A DNA stretch of 64,000 bases. Origin: Rhodanobacteraceae bacterium (GTDB lineage Bacteria; Pseudomonadota; Gammaproteobacteria; Xanthomonadales; Ahniellaceae). This document shows, in pieces, positions 49,434-59,267 of the stretch. Location: assembly GCA_016708465.1 (NCBI GenBank), contig JADJFT010000009.1, positions 92,920 to 156,919 on the forward strand, in the 5' to 3' direction. Numbering within the stretch: the first letter of the stretch is position 1; each line of letters opens with the position of its first letter. The notes under the pieces were generated by a model that searched no databases, had not been told where the DNA came from, and saw nothing but the letters and a program-made list of their open reading frames with translations. The position numbers and the translations under genes are program-made.

Positions 49434-50521
49434 ATCACCAAGTCGTCGCGGTGGATGAATTCGGCGCCGAAGTCGTAGCCGAGCAGGGCGACGACGTCGG
49501 TCGAGCGTTTGCCGGCAATGCGCCGCAATTCGGAAGCGCCGTAGTTGGCGATGCCGCGCGCGATCACGCGTCCATCCTGATCGTGCACGGCGACAGTGTC
49601 GCCGCGGTCGAACTCGCCGTCGACGGCACGCACGCCAACGCCGAGCAGGCTGCGTCCGCCGCGCAAGGCTTCGATTGCACCAGCATCGACGCGCACGCCG
49701 ACGCCGTCGCGCAGGCCGGCCAGGATGTAGCGGCTACGCGCGTCACTTGGCTGCGCGGTCGCGCTGAAACGCGTGCCGATGGCATCGCCGCGAACGATCG
49801 CATCGAGTTGTTGCGGTACACGTCCGTCGGCGATGACGACATCGGCACCATTGCGGCGTGCGATTTCGGCGGCCTTGAGCTTCGTCCGCATGCCGCCGGT
49901 GCCAAGCGCGCCGGCGCTTCCGCCAGCCGCTGCCCAGATCGTTGCTGGAATTTCGACATCGTCAACGCGCGCGATCAGGTTGGCGCCGGCATGGGTGCGC
50001 GGGTTTGCGTCGAATAAGCCGGTCTGGTCGGTCATCAGCACCAGCAGGCGTGCATCGACGAGCGACGAGACCAAGGCCGACAATTGGTCGTTGTCACCGA
50101 CGCGAATTTCCTCGGTGGCAACGGTATCGTTTTCGTTGACGATCGGCAGCACGCCGACCGCAAGCATGGCTTCGAAGGTGTTGCGGGCATTGAGATAGCG
50201 ACGGCGGTCGTCGAGATCGGCACGCGTCAGCAGCACTTGGGCGACGGTCATGCCGTAGTGTCCGAATAGTTCGCCGTACAGCGCCATCAATCGTGGTTGG
50301 CCGACGGCGGCCAGCATCTGTTTGCCAGTGACCGCTGGTTCGGGCGTGGTCGCGCGCATCAATTCTCTCCCGGCGGCGACCGCACCGGAACTGACCAGCA
50401 CGATCTGATGCCCAGCGTCGCGAAGAGCGGCAATGGCGCGGGCATAGTCGATCAGGCGAGGCGCATCGAGCGCGCCGTCGCGAGTGACCGTGGAAGAACC
50501 GAGCTTGAGGACGAGACGCAT
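49427..50521 (-). CDS. proB: Glutamate 5-kinase
   Basis: ProB phosphorylates glutamate to start proline synthesis and is usually inhibited by proline. The 364 residues have the amino-acid kinase domain (RLVLKLGSSTVTRDG, VLVSSGAVAAGRELM, VGDNDQLSALVSSLVDARLL, GTGGMRTKLKAAEIARRNGA). A C-terminal PUA domain follows (GRSLLGVGVRAVDGEFDRGD, ARGIANYGASELRRIAGKRS). proA follows directly. The gene is divergent from the molybdoenzyme gene with 84 bases between. Confidence 0.97.
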   Translation of the reverse strand: MRLVLKLGSSTVTRDGALDAPRLIDYARAIAALRDAGHQIVLVSSGAVAAGRELMRATTPEPAVTGKQMLAAVGQPRLMALYGELFGHYGMTVAQVLLTRADLDDRRRYLNARNTFEAMLAVGVLPIVNENDTVATEEIRVGDNDQLSALVSSLVDARLLVLMTDQTGLFDANPRTHAGANLIARVDDVEIPATIWAAAGGSAGALGTGGMRTKLKAAEIARRNGADVVIADGRVPQQLDAIVRGDAIGTRFSATAQPSDARSRYILAGLRDGVGVRVDAGAIEALRGGRSLLGVGVRAVDGEFDRGDTVAVHDQDGRVIARGIANYGASELRRIAGKRSTDVVALLGYDFGAEFIHRDDLVMW

Positions 50522-50605
50522 GGCGCAGACCGCAGGGGAAGCCCGAGCCTAAGGCTGAAGTCTGCGAGTGGGCAACCGGAACCTTGCAAGCGCTAGCATC
50601 AGCCC

Positions 50606-52859
50606 ATGTCCGATCGTCACATCAAGCACTACGACAAACCCGCCGGCGGCTGGGATTCGCTGAAGCGTTCATATCAAGCGTTGCGCGCCGAAGGCATCGT
50701 CGGTGCCGGTGCGCGCGATGCTGCAGACCAATCAGGACCGCGGCTTCGACTGCCCCGGCTGCGCGTGGCCAGACCGCAATCCAAATTCGACCTTCGAGTT
50801 CTGCGAAAACGGCGTTAAAGCCGTGGCTGCCGAAGCGACCGCAAAACGGCTGACGCGCGACTTCTTCGCCGCGCATAGCGTCGCTTCAATGGCTGCGCAG
50901 GATGATTTCTGGCTGGAAGCACAGGGTCGCCTGACCGAGCCGATGCGCTACGACAGCGCCAGCGACCACTATATTCCGATCAACTGGGATGATGCCTTCG
51001 CGCTCATTGCGCAGCAGCTGCGTGCGCTCGACTCGCCAGATCGAGCGGTTTTTTACACCTCGGGGCGCACTTCGAACGAGGCTGCATTCCTCTATCAACT
51101 CTTTATCCGCGAATTTGGTACCAACAATTTGCCGGATTGCTCGAATCTCTGTCACGAAGCCTCTGGCGTCGCGTTGATCGAACAGATCGGCAACGGCAAG
51201 GGTTCGGTCACGCTGGAAGACTTCGAGCAGGCCGAGGCGATTTTTGTATTCGGACAGAATCCCGGCACCAATCATCCACGCATGCTCGGCGAACTGCGCG
51301 CCGCCGCCAAACGCGGCTGTCGCATCGTCGTGTTCAATCCGCTGCGCGAACGTGGGCTGGAACGCTTTGTGCATCCGCAATCACCCGCTGACATGCTGCT
51401 CGGCACACACACCAAGATTGCGACGCACTATTTCCAGCCGCGCATCGGTGGCGATCTCGCCGTGCTGATTGGCATTGCGAAAATCGTGATCGAACGCGCT
51501 GCACTCGATGATGCGTTCATCGCGCAGTACTGCGATGGCTTCGATGCCGTATGCGCGACGGTGCATTCTGCCGACTGGCGCGAGATCCAATGCGACAGTG
51601 GCCTGACGCAGGCTGAGATCGCCGACGCGGCGCAGATCTACATCGACAGCAAGGCGACAATTTTCTGCTGGGGCATGGGCATCACCCAACATCGCCGCAG
51701 TGTCGCGACGATCCAGATGTTGATGAACCTGTTGCTGTTACGCGGCAATATCGGTAAGCCCGGCGCCGGGCCGTGTCCGGTGCGTGGTCATTCGAACGTG
51801 CAAGGCGATCGCACGATGGGCATTTGCGAGAAGCCGACGCCGACGTTCCTTGATCGCCTCGGCACCGAGTTCGGTTTCGATCCGCCGCGACAGCCCGGTT
51901 TCGATGTGGTCGCGGCGATCGAAGCAATGGAGAGCGGCGCTGCAGGTGTGTTCTTCGCGATGGGCGGCAACTTCGCGGCGGCGACGCCGGATACCTCGCG
52001 TACCGCAGCGGCGCTGCGTCGTTGTGATTTGACCGTACAGGTCTCGACCAAACTCAACCGTTCGCATCTGGTGCATGGTCGCGAAGCGCTGATTATGCCG
52101 TGCCTCGGTCGCAGCGAATTTGACGAACAGGCGGAAGGCCGGCAGGCGGTCACCGTTGAGGACTCGATGAGCATGGTCCATCTCTCGGCGGGCATCCGCG
52201 CACCTGCCTCGGGGCAGCTATTGTCCGAGCCGATGATCGTCGCGCGCCTTGCACTGGCGACGTTGCCGACATCGACCACGCCGTGGCGTGATCTCGTTGC
52301 GAACTACGATCGCATTCGTGAGCGAATCGCGCGGGTGATTCCGGGCTTCATCGACTTCAACGCGCGGGTGCGTCATCCGGGTGGCTTCCATCTGCCGCAT
52401 CCAGGTCGAGAGCGGCAATTTCCGAGCGTGTCCGGTCGCGCACTGCTGATAGCGCATCCACTGCGCGATGCGGTGACCGATAGCGCCGCGCCGTTCCGAC
52501 TGATGACGGTGCGTTCTCACGACCAGTACAACACCACGGTGTATGGGCTGGATGATCGCTATCGCGGCGTGAGGGGACTGCGTCGCGTGGTGTTTATCCA
52601 CCGCGACGATCTTGCGCTGCTTGGTTTCGCGGCAGGCGAATGCGTCGACCTGCATTCGTGCTGGCACGATGGCGAGCGCTCCGTCAGCGGATTTACCCTG
52701 GTCGAATACGATATTCCACGCGGCAATCTCGCGAGCTACTTTCCGGAGACGAACGCCTTGGTACCGCTCGACAGTGTCGCTGAGCGTGCGGGTACACCGA
52801 CCTCAAAATCGATCGCGGTGCGTCTGACGCGAAGCGCGGCAGGTACGCGGCCGTCATGA
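50606..52859 (+). CDS. YdeP-like molybdopterin oxidoreductase (FdhF/YdeP family), N-terminus frameshifted
   Basis: The predicted bis-molybdopterin-guanine-dinucleotide enzyme closely resembles E. coli YdeP in memory: FDCPGCAWPD, FYTSGRTSNEAAFLYQLF, NLPDCSNLCHEASGVAL, GQNPGTNHPRMLGELRA, CWGMGITQHRRSVATIQMLM, GPCPVRGHSNVQGDRTMGI, VRSHDQYNTTVYGLDDRYRG. The Cys of DCSNLCHE and of FDCPGC are present, but no clear full [4Fe-4S] set of classical formate dehydrogenases. ATG 50606 gives the family N-terminus (HIKHYDKPAGGWDSLKRSYQ); the frame must change near 50705 to join the rest. The stop overlaps the fdhD start (ATGA). YdeP is linked to acid resistance in E. coli; the substrate is unknown. Confidence 0.92.
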
Positions 52860-53665
52860 GCGTGATTGCTACTGACGGGTTTCGCCGGATCGAGATGTTG
52901 CGCGTAGGCGATGACGGGGTTCATGCCGGCTCAGATGTCGTCGTCGAGGAAGTAGCGATTGCGTTTAGCTACAACGGCACTGGCCACGCTGTGATGATGG
53001 CGACGGCACTCGATCTCGAAGACTTTGCGCTCGGCTTCTCGTTGCATGAAGGCATCGTTGCTGCGATGGAAGAATTGCGCTTCATCGAGGCGCTGCCGCG
53101 TGACGGTGGCGTCGTTGTCGAACTGGCAATCCCGCAAACTCGCTTCGATTCGCTGATGCAACGAGCACGCCATACGCTCGGCAGCAGCGCCTGTGGTCTC
53201 TGCGGTACGGCGGCGATGCAGCAGGCATTGCGGTCGATGCCGCGCGTTGCCGCGGCGTCTTTCGATGCAGCAATGATTGCCGACGCGCTGCGCCAGTTCC
53301 CGTCGCTGCAGTCACTCAATGCATTGACCGGCGGCGCCCATGCTGCGGCGTGGTGTGATGCCGGCGGCGTTCGTCTGATCCGCGAGGATGTCGGCCGCCA
53401 CAATGCGTTCGACAAGCTTGCGGGTGCATTGGCGCGGGCCGGCATCACTGCTCAAGGCGGCTATGCAATCGTCAGTTCACGCGCGTCCTACGAGTTGGTA
53501 CACAAGGCGGCGACCGCCGGTATCGGCTGCTTGGTCGCACTCTCGGCACCGACTTCGGCAGCGATCGATGGCGCGACGCGTTGTGGCATGCGACTGATCG
53601 GATTTGCGCGCGATGGGTCGATGAACGTATACACATCCGGGTCAATCACGGAGTGCGAACAATGA
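52856..53665 (+). CDS. fdhD: Formate dehydrogenase accessory sulfurtransferase FdhD
   Basis: FdhD passes sulfur from IscS to the molybdenum cofactor of formate-dehydrogenase-type enzymes. The 269-residue protein carries the conserved Cys pair in SSACGLCGTAAMQQ and the family motifs FALGFSLHEGIV, TGGAHAAAW, REDVGRHNAFDKLAG and VSSRASYELVHKAATAGI. It overlaps the upstream molybdoenzyme and the downstream DUF885 gene by four bases each (ATGA). This implies that its client is the YdeP-like enzyme, which in other genomes is often encoded beside fdhD. Confidence 0.96.
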   Translation: MSVIATDGFRRIEMLRVGDDGVHAGSDVVVEEVAIAFSYNGTGHAVMMATALDLEDFALGFSLHEGIVAAMEELRFIEALPRDGGVVVELAIPQTRFDSLMQRARHTLGSSACGLCGTAAMQQALRSMPRVAAASFDAAMIADALRQFPSLQSLNALTGGAHAAAWCDAGGVRLIREDVGRHNAFDKLAGALARAGITAQGGYAIVSSRASYELVHKAATAGIGCLVALSAPTSAAIDGATRCGMRLIGFARDGSMNVYTSGSITECEQ

Positions 53666-55479
53666 AGCGGATGCTGGCAATGACAGCGGCGACGGTGCTG
53701 CTCGTCGGGTGTGCGACGAGCACCCCCCGAACACTGGCAGACGCGGTACCGGCGCCGGCGACTGCCGCTGCTGCGCAACTTGAAGCGCTCTACGCCGACT
53801 ACTGGGAGGAACAGCTGCGGCGTCATCCGTTGCGTGCCACGGCGCTAGGTGATCCGCGCTATCACGGTGACTTGACCAATACGCTGACGCCAGAATTTCG
53901 CACCGATAGCGAGCGCCTTGAGCGGGCGTGGTTGGCGCGGGTGCGTGCGGTCGAAAGTGTCGGTTTGAGCGGGCAAGCGAAGTTAAGTTACGACATTTTC
54001 GTGGCGCAACGTGAACGTGCGATCGCCATGGCACAGTACCCGGACTGGATGCTGCCGTTGAATCAGCTCGGTCATCCCGCAGCGACGGTGGCGCAACTCG
54101 GTGCCGGTTCGCGTGGGCAGCCGTTCGCGACGGTCGCTGACTACGATGCTTGGCTGAAGCGCGGCGCTGCCTTCGTGCCAGTCTTCGACCAGACCATCGC
54201 CAATTTGCGCGAAGGCATCAAGGCCGGTGTGGTACAGCCGCGTGTGCTGGTTGAGAAGACGATTCCGCAGTTCGATGCATTGATCAAGGCACAGCCCGAA
54301 GACACGCTGATGTGGGGCGTGATCGCAAAGATGCCGGACACATTCTCTGTGTCGGATCGTGAGCGGCTGACGGTCGCCTATCACGGCTTGATCGGCACGC
54401 AGTTAGTGCCGGCATTTGTGCGTCTGCGCGACTTCCTGCGTGACGAATATCTGCCGGCATCGCGCGCGTCGGTCGGTCTTTCGGCCTTGCCGAATGGCGC
54501 GGCTTGGTATGCCGAATTGGCGAAGCGCTACACCACGACCAATCTCACACCTGACGCTATCCATCAAATCGGCCTCGACGAAGTGGCGCGGATCACCATC
54601 GAATTCGAGAAGGTACGTGAGCAAGTCGGTTTTACAGGTGATCTGCAGGCGTTCTTCAAGTTCATGAACGAGGATGCGCGCTTCGCGTTCAAGTCGGATC
54701 AAGATGTGCTCGATACTTACAACACGCTACGTGGACGGATTGAACCGAATATCCCGTCGCAGTTCGCATTGCTGCCGCGTGCCGGATTTGAGGTCAAGCT
54801 GGTCGAGCCGTTTCGAGCAGCGAGCGCACCGGCGGCCTCGTACCAAGGCCCGAGTCAGGACGGCACACGCCCGGGCGTGTTCTATGCGAACGCGTTCAAC
54901 CTGCCGTCACGACGCACTTGGGAAACCGAGAGCATCTTCCTGCACGAAGCGATTCCTGGGCATCACTTCCAGATTGCGCTGCAGCAGGAACTGACTGGTC
55001 TGCCGGCCTTCCGTCGCTTCGGTGGCGAGACCGCTTATATCGAAGGCTGGGGTCTCTACGCCGAATCGCTGGGTCATGATGTCGGTGTCTACACCGATCC
55101 ATACCAATATTTTGGACGCCTTGCAGCCGCGATCTGGCGCGCCAACCGCCTTGTCGTCGATACCGGTTTGCATACCAAGGGCTGGACGCGCGAACAGGCG
55201 ATTGCGCAGATGCGTCAAACGTCGGCGATCAGCGAAACCAATGCGACCATCGAAGTCGAGCGCTACATCGCCATGCCCGGGCAGGCGCTCGCCTACAAGA
55301 TCGGCGAACTCAAGCTGCAGGCGTTGCGCCGCCGTGCGATGACCGCACTCGGCAACCGTTTCGATCCGCGCGAATTCCATCGCGTTGTGCTCGAGGATGG
55401 TTCACTGCCGCTGGATGTGCTCGATGCCAAGGTGGCGCGTTGGTTGGCGTCCAAGGGCACAAACGCTTCCAGCGACTAG
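53662..55479 (+). CDS. DUF885-family lipoprotein, probable metallopeptidase
   Basis: From ATG 53662 the protein has a lipoprotein signal (MLAMTAATVLLVGCATS) and about 605 residues of DUF885. The zinc-peptidase signature is visible (SIFLHEAIPGHHFQIALQ, an HExxxGHH-type site), followed by GGETAYIEGWGLYAESL and the C-terminal ATIEVERYIAMPGQALAYKI. The family is thought to be periplasmic peptidases related to M32-like enzymes. The start overlaps the fdhD stop (ATGA), so translation is coupled, although no functional link to molybdoenzyme maturation is known to me. Confidence 0.9.
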   Translation: MKRMLAMTAATVLLVGCATSTPRTLADAVPAPATAAAAQLEALYADYWEEQLRRHPLRATALGDPRYHGDLTNTLTPEFRTDSERLERAWLARVRAVESVGLSGQAKLSYDIFVAQRERAIAMAQYPDWMLPLNQLGHPAATVAQLGAGSRGQPFATVADYDAWLKRGAAFVPVFDQTIANLREGIKAGVVQPRVLVEKTIPQFDALIKAQPEDTLMWGVIAKMPDTFSVSDRERLTVAYHGLIGTQLVPAFVRLRDFLRDEYLPASRASVGLSALPNGAAWYAELAKRYTTTNLTPDAIHQIGLDEVARITIEFEKVREQVGFTGDLQAFFKFMNEDARFAFKSDQDVLDTYNTLRGRIEPNIPSQFALLPRAGFEVKLVEPFRAASAPAASYQGPSQDGTRPGVFYANAFNLPSRRTWETESIFLHEAIPGHHFQIALQQELTGLPAFRRFGGETAYIEGWGLYAESLGHDVGVYTDPYQYFGRLAAAIWRANRLVVDTGLHTKGWTREQAIAQMRQTSAISETNATIEVERYIAMPGQALAYKIGELKLQALRRRAMTALGNRFDPREFHRVVLEDGSLPLDVLDAKVARWLASKGTNASSD

Positions 55480-55530
55480 CGCTATGACGGTATCGGTAAC
55501 ACGCACGCCACCGTCAGTTCGTTCGGTCGC

Positions 55531-55613
55531 AACCGACTGCAGCAAGGTGCCGCGGTAGACAGCGCGAGTGTCATTCGTCCGCTCGGTAGCGTGGCACCTT
55601 GCTGCAGTCGGTT
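55531..55613. repeat. Perfect 21-base inverted repeat over the end of the lipoprotein gene
   Basis: Arms at 55531-55551 and 55593-55613 are exact reverse complements, with 41 bases between. The right arm lies inside the 3' end of the minus-strand lipoprotein gene (codons for TDCSKVP); the left arm lies in the intergenic gap, about 20 bases beyond its stop and 52 beyond the DUF885 stop. A very stable hairpin could form in either transcript, so it may act as a bidirectional terminator of unusual origin. Confidence 0.8.
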
Positions 55614-56497
55614 TGCAGCGGCCAGCATTGCTCCAGCGCCTCGTCGTTGCGCTGCATGACGTAGCAGTTGTCGATGAACTCGCCGTCGCTTGCTGTCGCC
55701 GTACTAATGGTCGACTGGAATACGAAGCCGTCATGTCTCGGTGACGGTCCGACGACTTCGCCGTATTCATTCAGTGTCGCGGTGGCGGGGTCGGCACATT
55801 GCGTGCGCATGCGTTCGACGACATCTTGCGTGCGCGGATCACCGGCGAGTACGTTGGCCGCGGACTCGCTAAAACCCAGCGCCTGAATCGCAGAAATCGG
55901 ATGCGGTCCGGCCAGCCGTGCGTAGGCGCTGCGCCAGCGTATGAGTAGGTCGTCGTCCGGTGCTGCAGGTATCGCCGCATTGGTCGCGGCAGCGTACTCG
56001 ATCGCCAACGCGTCGCCGTGTTTTTCAGGATGCGACAGCGGTGTCGCGACAAATCCAGCACCGTTGTAAAATTGATGAATATCGCCGCGCGCACATCCCG
56101 TTTCATCGATGCTCAGGTGACCACCGCCGCTGACAGCGGTACCGCTGGACGTGCTGCTGCCACGCGTCAGGTATTCGGTCAGATCTCCAGATGCGTCAAA
56201 GCGGAAACCAACCAGTAAGCGCCCGAACATTGTTGCTGCGAGTGTGCCTTCATGCTCGGGGTCGGGGCTGTGCCGCATCGTATCGGCGAGCACCGCGTCA
56301 TCACTGAAGATCACCGTGTGGCCATCACCGTTCGGAAACACGACCGCGTACTTGAAGTCGAGCTTGCCGCTGTTGATTTCATCGTAATAACCGCGCGCCG
56401 TACCGGTGCCCGCACAATCGAGTACATCACTCGGCTGTCCGCAACCGGCCAGCAACAGGGGCATCGACAGGAGGAAAATTCGCAGACTCGGGCGCAT
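55571..56497 (-). CDS. Lipoprotein of unknown function
   Basis: I do not recognise this family. ATG 56497 gives a lipoprotein signal (MRPSLRIFLLSMPLLLAGCG) and about 308 residues. The mature part is rich in Gly, Asp and Ser, with stretches such as GKLDFKYAVVFPNGDGHTVI, MFGRLLVGFRFDASGDLTEY and SAIQALGFSESAANVLAG. Paired cysteines (ETGCARGD, DNCYVM, EQCWP, TDCSKV) suggest disulfides outside the cytoplasm. The longer frame up to 56716 adds a non-signal extension and is unlikely. Its last codons contain one arm of a 21-base inverted repeat. It is convergent with the DUF885 gene. Confidence 0.75.
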   Translation of the reverse strand: MRPSLRIFLLSMPLLLAGCGQPSDVLDCAGTGTARGYYDEINSGKLDFKYAVVFPNGDGHTVIFSDDAVLADTMRHSPDPEHEGTLAATMFGRLLVGFRFDASGDLTEYLTRGSSTSSGTAVSGGGHLSIDETGCARGDIHQFYNGAGFVATPLSHPEKHGDALAIEYAAATNAAIPAAPDDDLLIRWRSAYARLAGPHPISAIQALGFSESAANVLAGDPRTQDVVERMRTQCADPATATLNEYGEVVGPSPRHDGFVFQSTISTATASDGEFIDNCYVMQRNDEALEQCWPLQTDCSKVPRYRADE

Positions 56498-56626
56498 GCT
56501 GGCTTCCGCTAAGGTCGGTCGCCGCGACGATACGCAGTTCCGCGCGGCGCAGCTAGCGTGTATCCGGTTGCATCGTCCGAATCGCGCTTCCGATAGCATC
56601 GTCGCAACAGTGGCTGAGGTGCGGCG

Positions 56627-57388
56627 ATGGCACGCGTGTTGATCGCGATCCCGAATGACGATTTCGATCCGAGCGAGTCGGCGATCCCGTGGAAATATCT
56701 GCGTGCTGGCGAACACGAAGTGGTGTTCGCGACCCAGGATGGATTACCCGGTGAGTGTGATCCGCGTCTGCTTGACGGTCGCGGCTTCGGGCCGTTCAAG
56801 CGTCTGCTGATGGCGAATCAGGATGCGCGTGTCGCCTATGCCGCGATGGCGCAGAGTACCGAGTTTCGCAATCCGATCGACTGGAAGACTGCGCTGGTGC
56901 GTCCATTCGACGCCTTGCTGCTCCCCGGTGGCCATGCCCAATGCGTGCGGCCGTATCTGGAATCACTCGACTTGCAGCAGAAGGCAGCCGAGATGTTCGC
57001 CGCGAACAAACCGGTCGCCGCGATTTGTCATGGCGTGCTGATCGCGGCGCGTGCGCTTGGGCCGGATGGTGAGTCGTTGCTGTTCAATCGTCGTACCACC
57101 GCCTTGCCGAAGTCGATGGAACTGTCGGCCTGGATGCTGACGTGCGCCTGGTTGGGAGATTACTACCGGACCTACCTGCGGACGGTCGAGGACGAAGTCA
57201 CCGACGTTCTCGCACAAGTCACGCAATTCGATGCCGGTCCACGCGGTTTGCACCGCGATTCGACGAAAAATCTGACACCAGGGTTTATCGTTCGCGACGG
57301 CAACTGGCTGTCGGCCCGTTGGCCCGGCGATGCTCATCGATTTGCATCGGAATTGGTGGCGATGCTGGCCGAACAGCAAACGCACTGA
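56627..57388 (+). CDS. DJ-1/PfpI-family (type 1 glutamine amidotransferase-like) protein
   Basis: The 253-residue protein has the class-I glutamine amidotransferase-like fold: VLIAIPNDDFDPSESAIPWK, FDALLLPGGHAQCVRPYLES and the nucleophile elbow PVAAICHGVLIAARAL with Cys and His side by side. DJ-1/PfpI relatives act as glyoxalases, deglycases, chaperones or proteases; which applies here cannot be told. It has no signal peptide. The start ATG follows a weak AGGTGCGG site. It lies in a run of unrelated single genes. Confidence 0.85.
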   Translation: MARVLIAIPNDDFDPSESAIPWKYLRAGEHEVVFATQDGLPGECDPRLLDGRGFGPFKRLLMANQDARVAYAAMAQSTEFRNPIDWKTALVRPFDALLLPGGHAQCVRPYLESLDLQQKAAEMFAANKPVAAICHGVLIAARALGPDGESLLFNRRTTALPKSMELSAWMLTCAWLGDYYRTYLRTVEDEVTDVLAQVTQFDAGPRGLHRDSTKNLTPGFIVRDGNWLSARWPGDAHRFASELVAMLAEQQTH

Positions 57389-57435
57389 GCCTGCGTTATC
57401 GTTGAGACGTCGATCGCTGCTGCCGGAGTCCGCTC

Positions 57436-59189
57436 ATGCTGGTTCGTTCGTTGCTCGCATCCTGTCTGTCGCTGTGTGCGCATCACGTGGATGCTGGAGA
57501 TTTCGCCGAAAAGTTCCTGGCGAAACAAAACAAGTCGGCGCTGCGTGATCTCGAACGCGGTGCGCCGGCCGCGCAGATCGACGCCGCCACGCAGCTTGGG
57601 CCGGATTTCGCGGCGCAAACCGCACCGGTGCTGGCGAAGCACCTGACGAATTCGGATGCGGTCGTCCGCCGCCTGGCCGCGGAGGCGTTGTGGCAACAGG
57701 CCACGCAAAACCGGACGCGTTCTCGTCGACGCTACCGGCCTTGCGTGCCGCGCTCGACGATGCCGATGCCGCAGTCGCGATGAACGCCGCTGGCGCACTC
57801 GCGACGATGGAGGTGCCAGAAACCGAGCTGGCGGCTGCGCGTCGGCGCGTGTTGTCGAGCGGCGTGCGTGGCTACGTCGGATTTCTGGCGGCGCGTGGTT
57901 TGATCGGGATTGACCCGGCACCACCGCTGCTGCCGTACATGATCGACTACTACGTCGATGCGGTCGAAGCGGAGGAGCGCGGCGGCTCGGACGACAACGT
58001 CAAACTCGCTGAGCGAGCCTTGGAATATCTGGTCGCGACCAAGGACCGCGGGCTGATCGAACCTCTGCAGCGAACGCTAGAGGTGTCGCCGCCGGCCACG
58101 CCGTTTCTGCTCAAGCAACTTCATGCCTTCGAGCCGAAACCGCCGGCATGGACAGACAGCTTGCTGCGCTATACCGAAAGCGCCTATCCCAGCACGCGCG
58201 AGCGCGCTTGGGATCTGATCGGCGATCAGCGCGATGCGGCCTCGCTTGAACGTTGGGCGCCAAAAGCAGCGCGTTTGCTTGCCGATCACAACATGCGCCG
58301 CATCGCGCTGTCGGCGCTGTCGGATGCTGCCGGGCGTAGCGTGCACGGACTGCCGGAACTTGCGGCCTTGGCGAATGACGCGACCGCCGATGCCGCTGAT
58401 CGCGTACGTGCAATTGAGATCCTCGCGGATGCCGCAGACACGTCTCGTCACGACAGCAGCGCCCGCGTTCATGGCGTGGCGTGCAAGCACTGGGAGCAAG
58501 TGTGTACGCCGATCCTCAAAACCCACGATGTCGATGACTATTTCAAGGCGTGTCGTAACGACGCCAGCTACATCGTCAGCGATGACAAACAGCGTGCCGC
58601 CTTGATTGCCGGGTGGCTTGCATCGAATACCTATGTCGACGCGAAGGTCGTCCTGCTCCGGAGCCTCGAATCGATGTGGGATAGCGCAGCGCCAGCCGCG
58701 AGCACGGTTCGTGGCCAGCGCATGAATGCGGATCCACGAGTGGTGCAGGCCGCTGAGGCGGCATTGAATCGAATCGAGCCGGCGTGGCGCGAACGCGATT
58801 CCCGTGGCGCATCGTCGCCCGCCAGCGCAGCTATCAAGCAGGTCGCCCCGGGTGGCGTTGAGCGGCCTGCGGGCAAGGGCGCCGATGGTGCATCGTTGTA
58901 CGCAGCGATGGCCAAGGGCGATATCGCTGCGGTGAAGAGGCTGGTGAATAGCGGCAATGTGCAGTTGCCGGTGCGCTACCCGCAGATGCAGGGTACGCCG
59001 CCGCTGCCGATCGTCGTCGCCGTGAACTATTGCGGCATTCCGCAGGCGGCTGCGGGGCTCAAGGCGATCATTGTGTATTTACGCAGCATCGGTGCTGATC
59101 CGGACGTGACCACACTAGACGGCAGCCAACTGCTCGACACTGCCAAATACCGATGTACGCCCGAGATCATGGATGCGCTGTCACATTGA
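57436..59189 (+). CDS. Exported HEAT-repeat and ankyrin-like protein (frameshift)
   Basis: A signal peptide (MLVRSLLASCLSLCAHHVDA) precedes about 560 residues. The middle consists of HEAT-like helical pairs (APVLAKHLTNSDAVVRRLAA, LPALRAALDDADAAVAMNAA, ALATMEVPETELAAARRRV). The end has ankyrin-like sequence (ASLYAAMAKGDIAAVKRLVN, YLRSIGADPDVTTLDGSQLL). The frame changes near 57700 (a lost base before KPDAFSSTLPAL), since the helix repeat continues directly across. Four Cys residues in the central part (VACKHWEQVCTP, FKACRN) fit an oxidising compartment. This is a protein-binding scaffold by inference; no family function is known to me. Confidence 0.75.
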
Positions 59190-59267
59190 CCGCATCTCGC
59201 CACATTGGCGGTGAAGAATCATTGCAACGAACGATTGAATTTGCGCGGCGTCGGTCCGACACTGACA

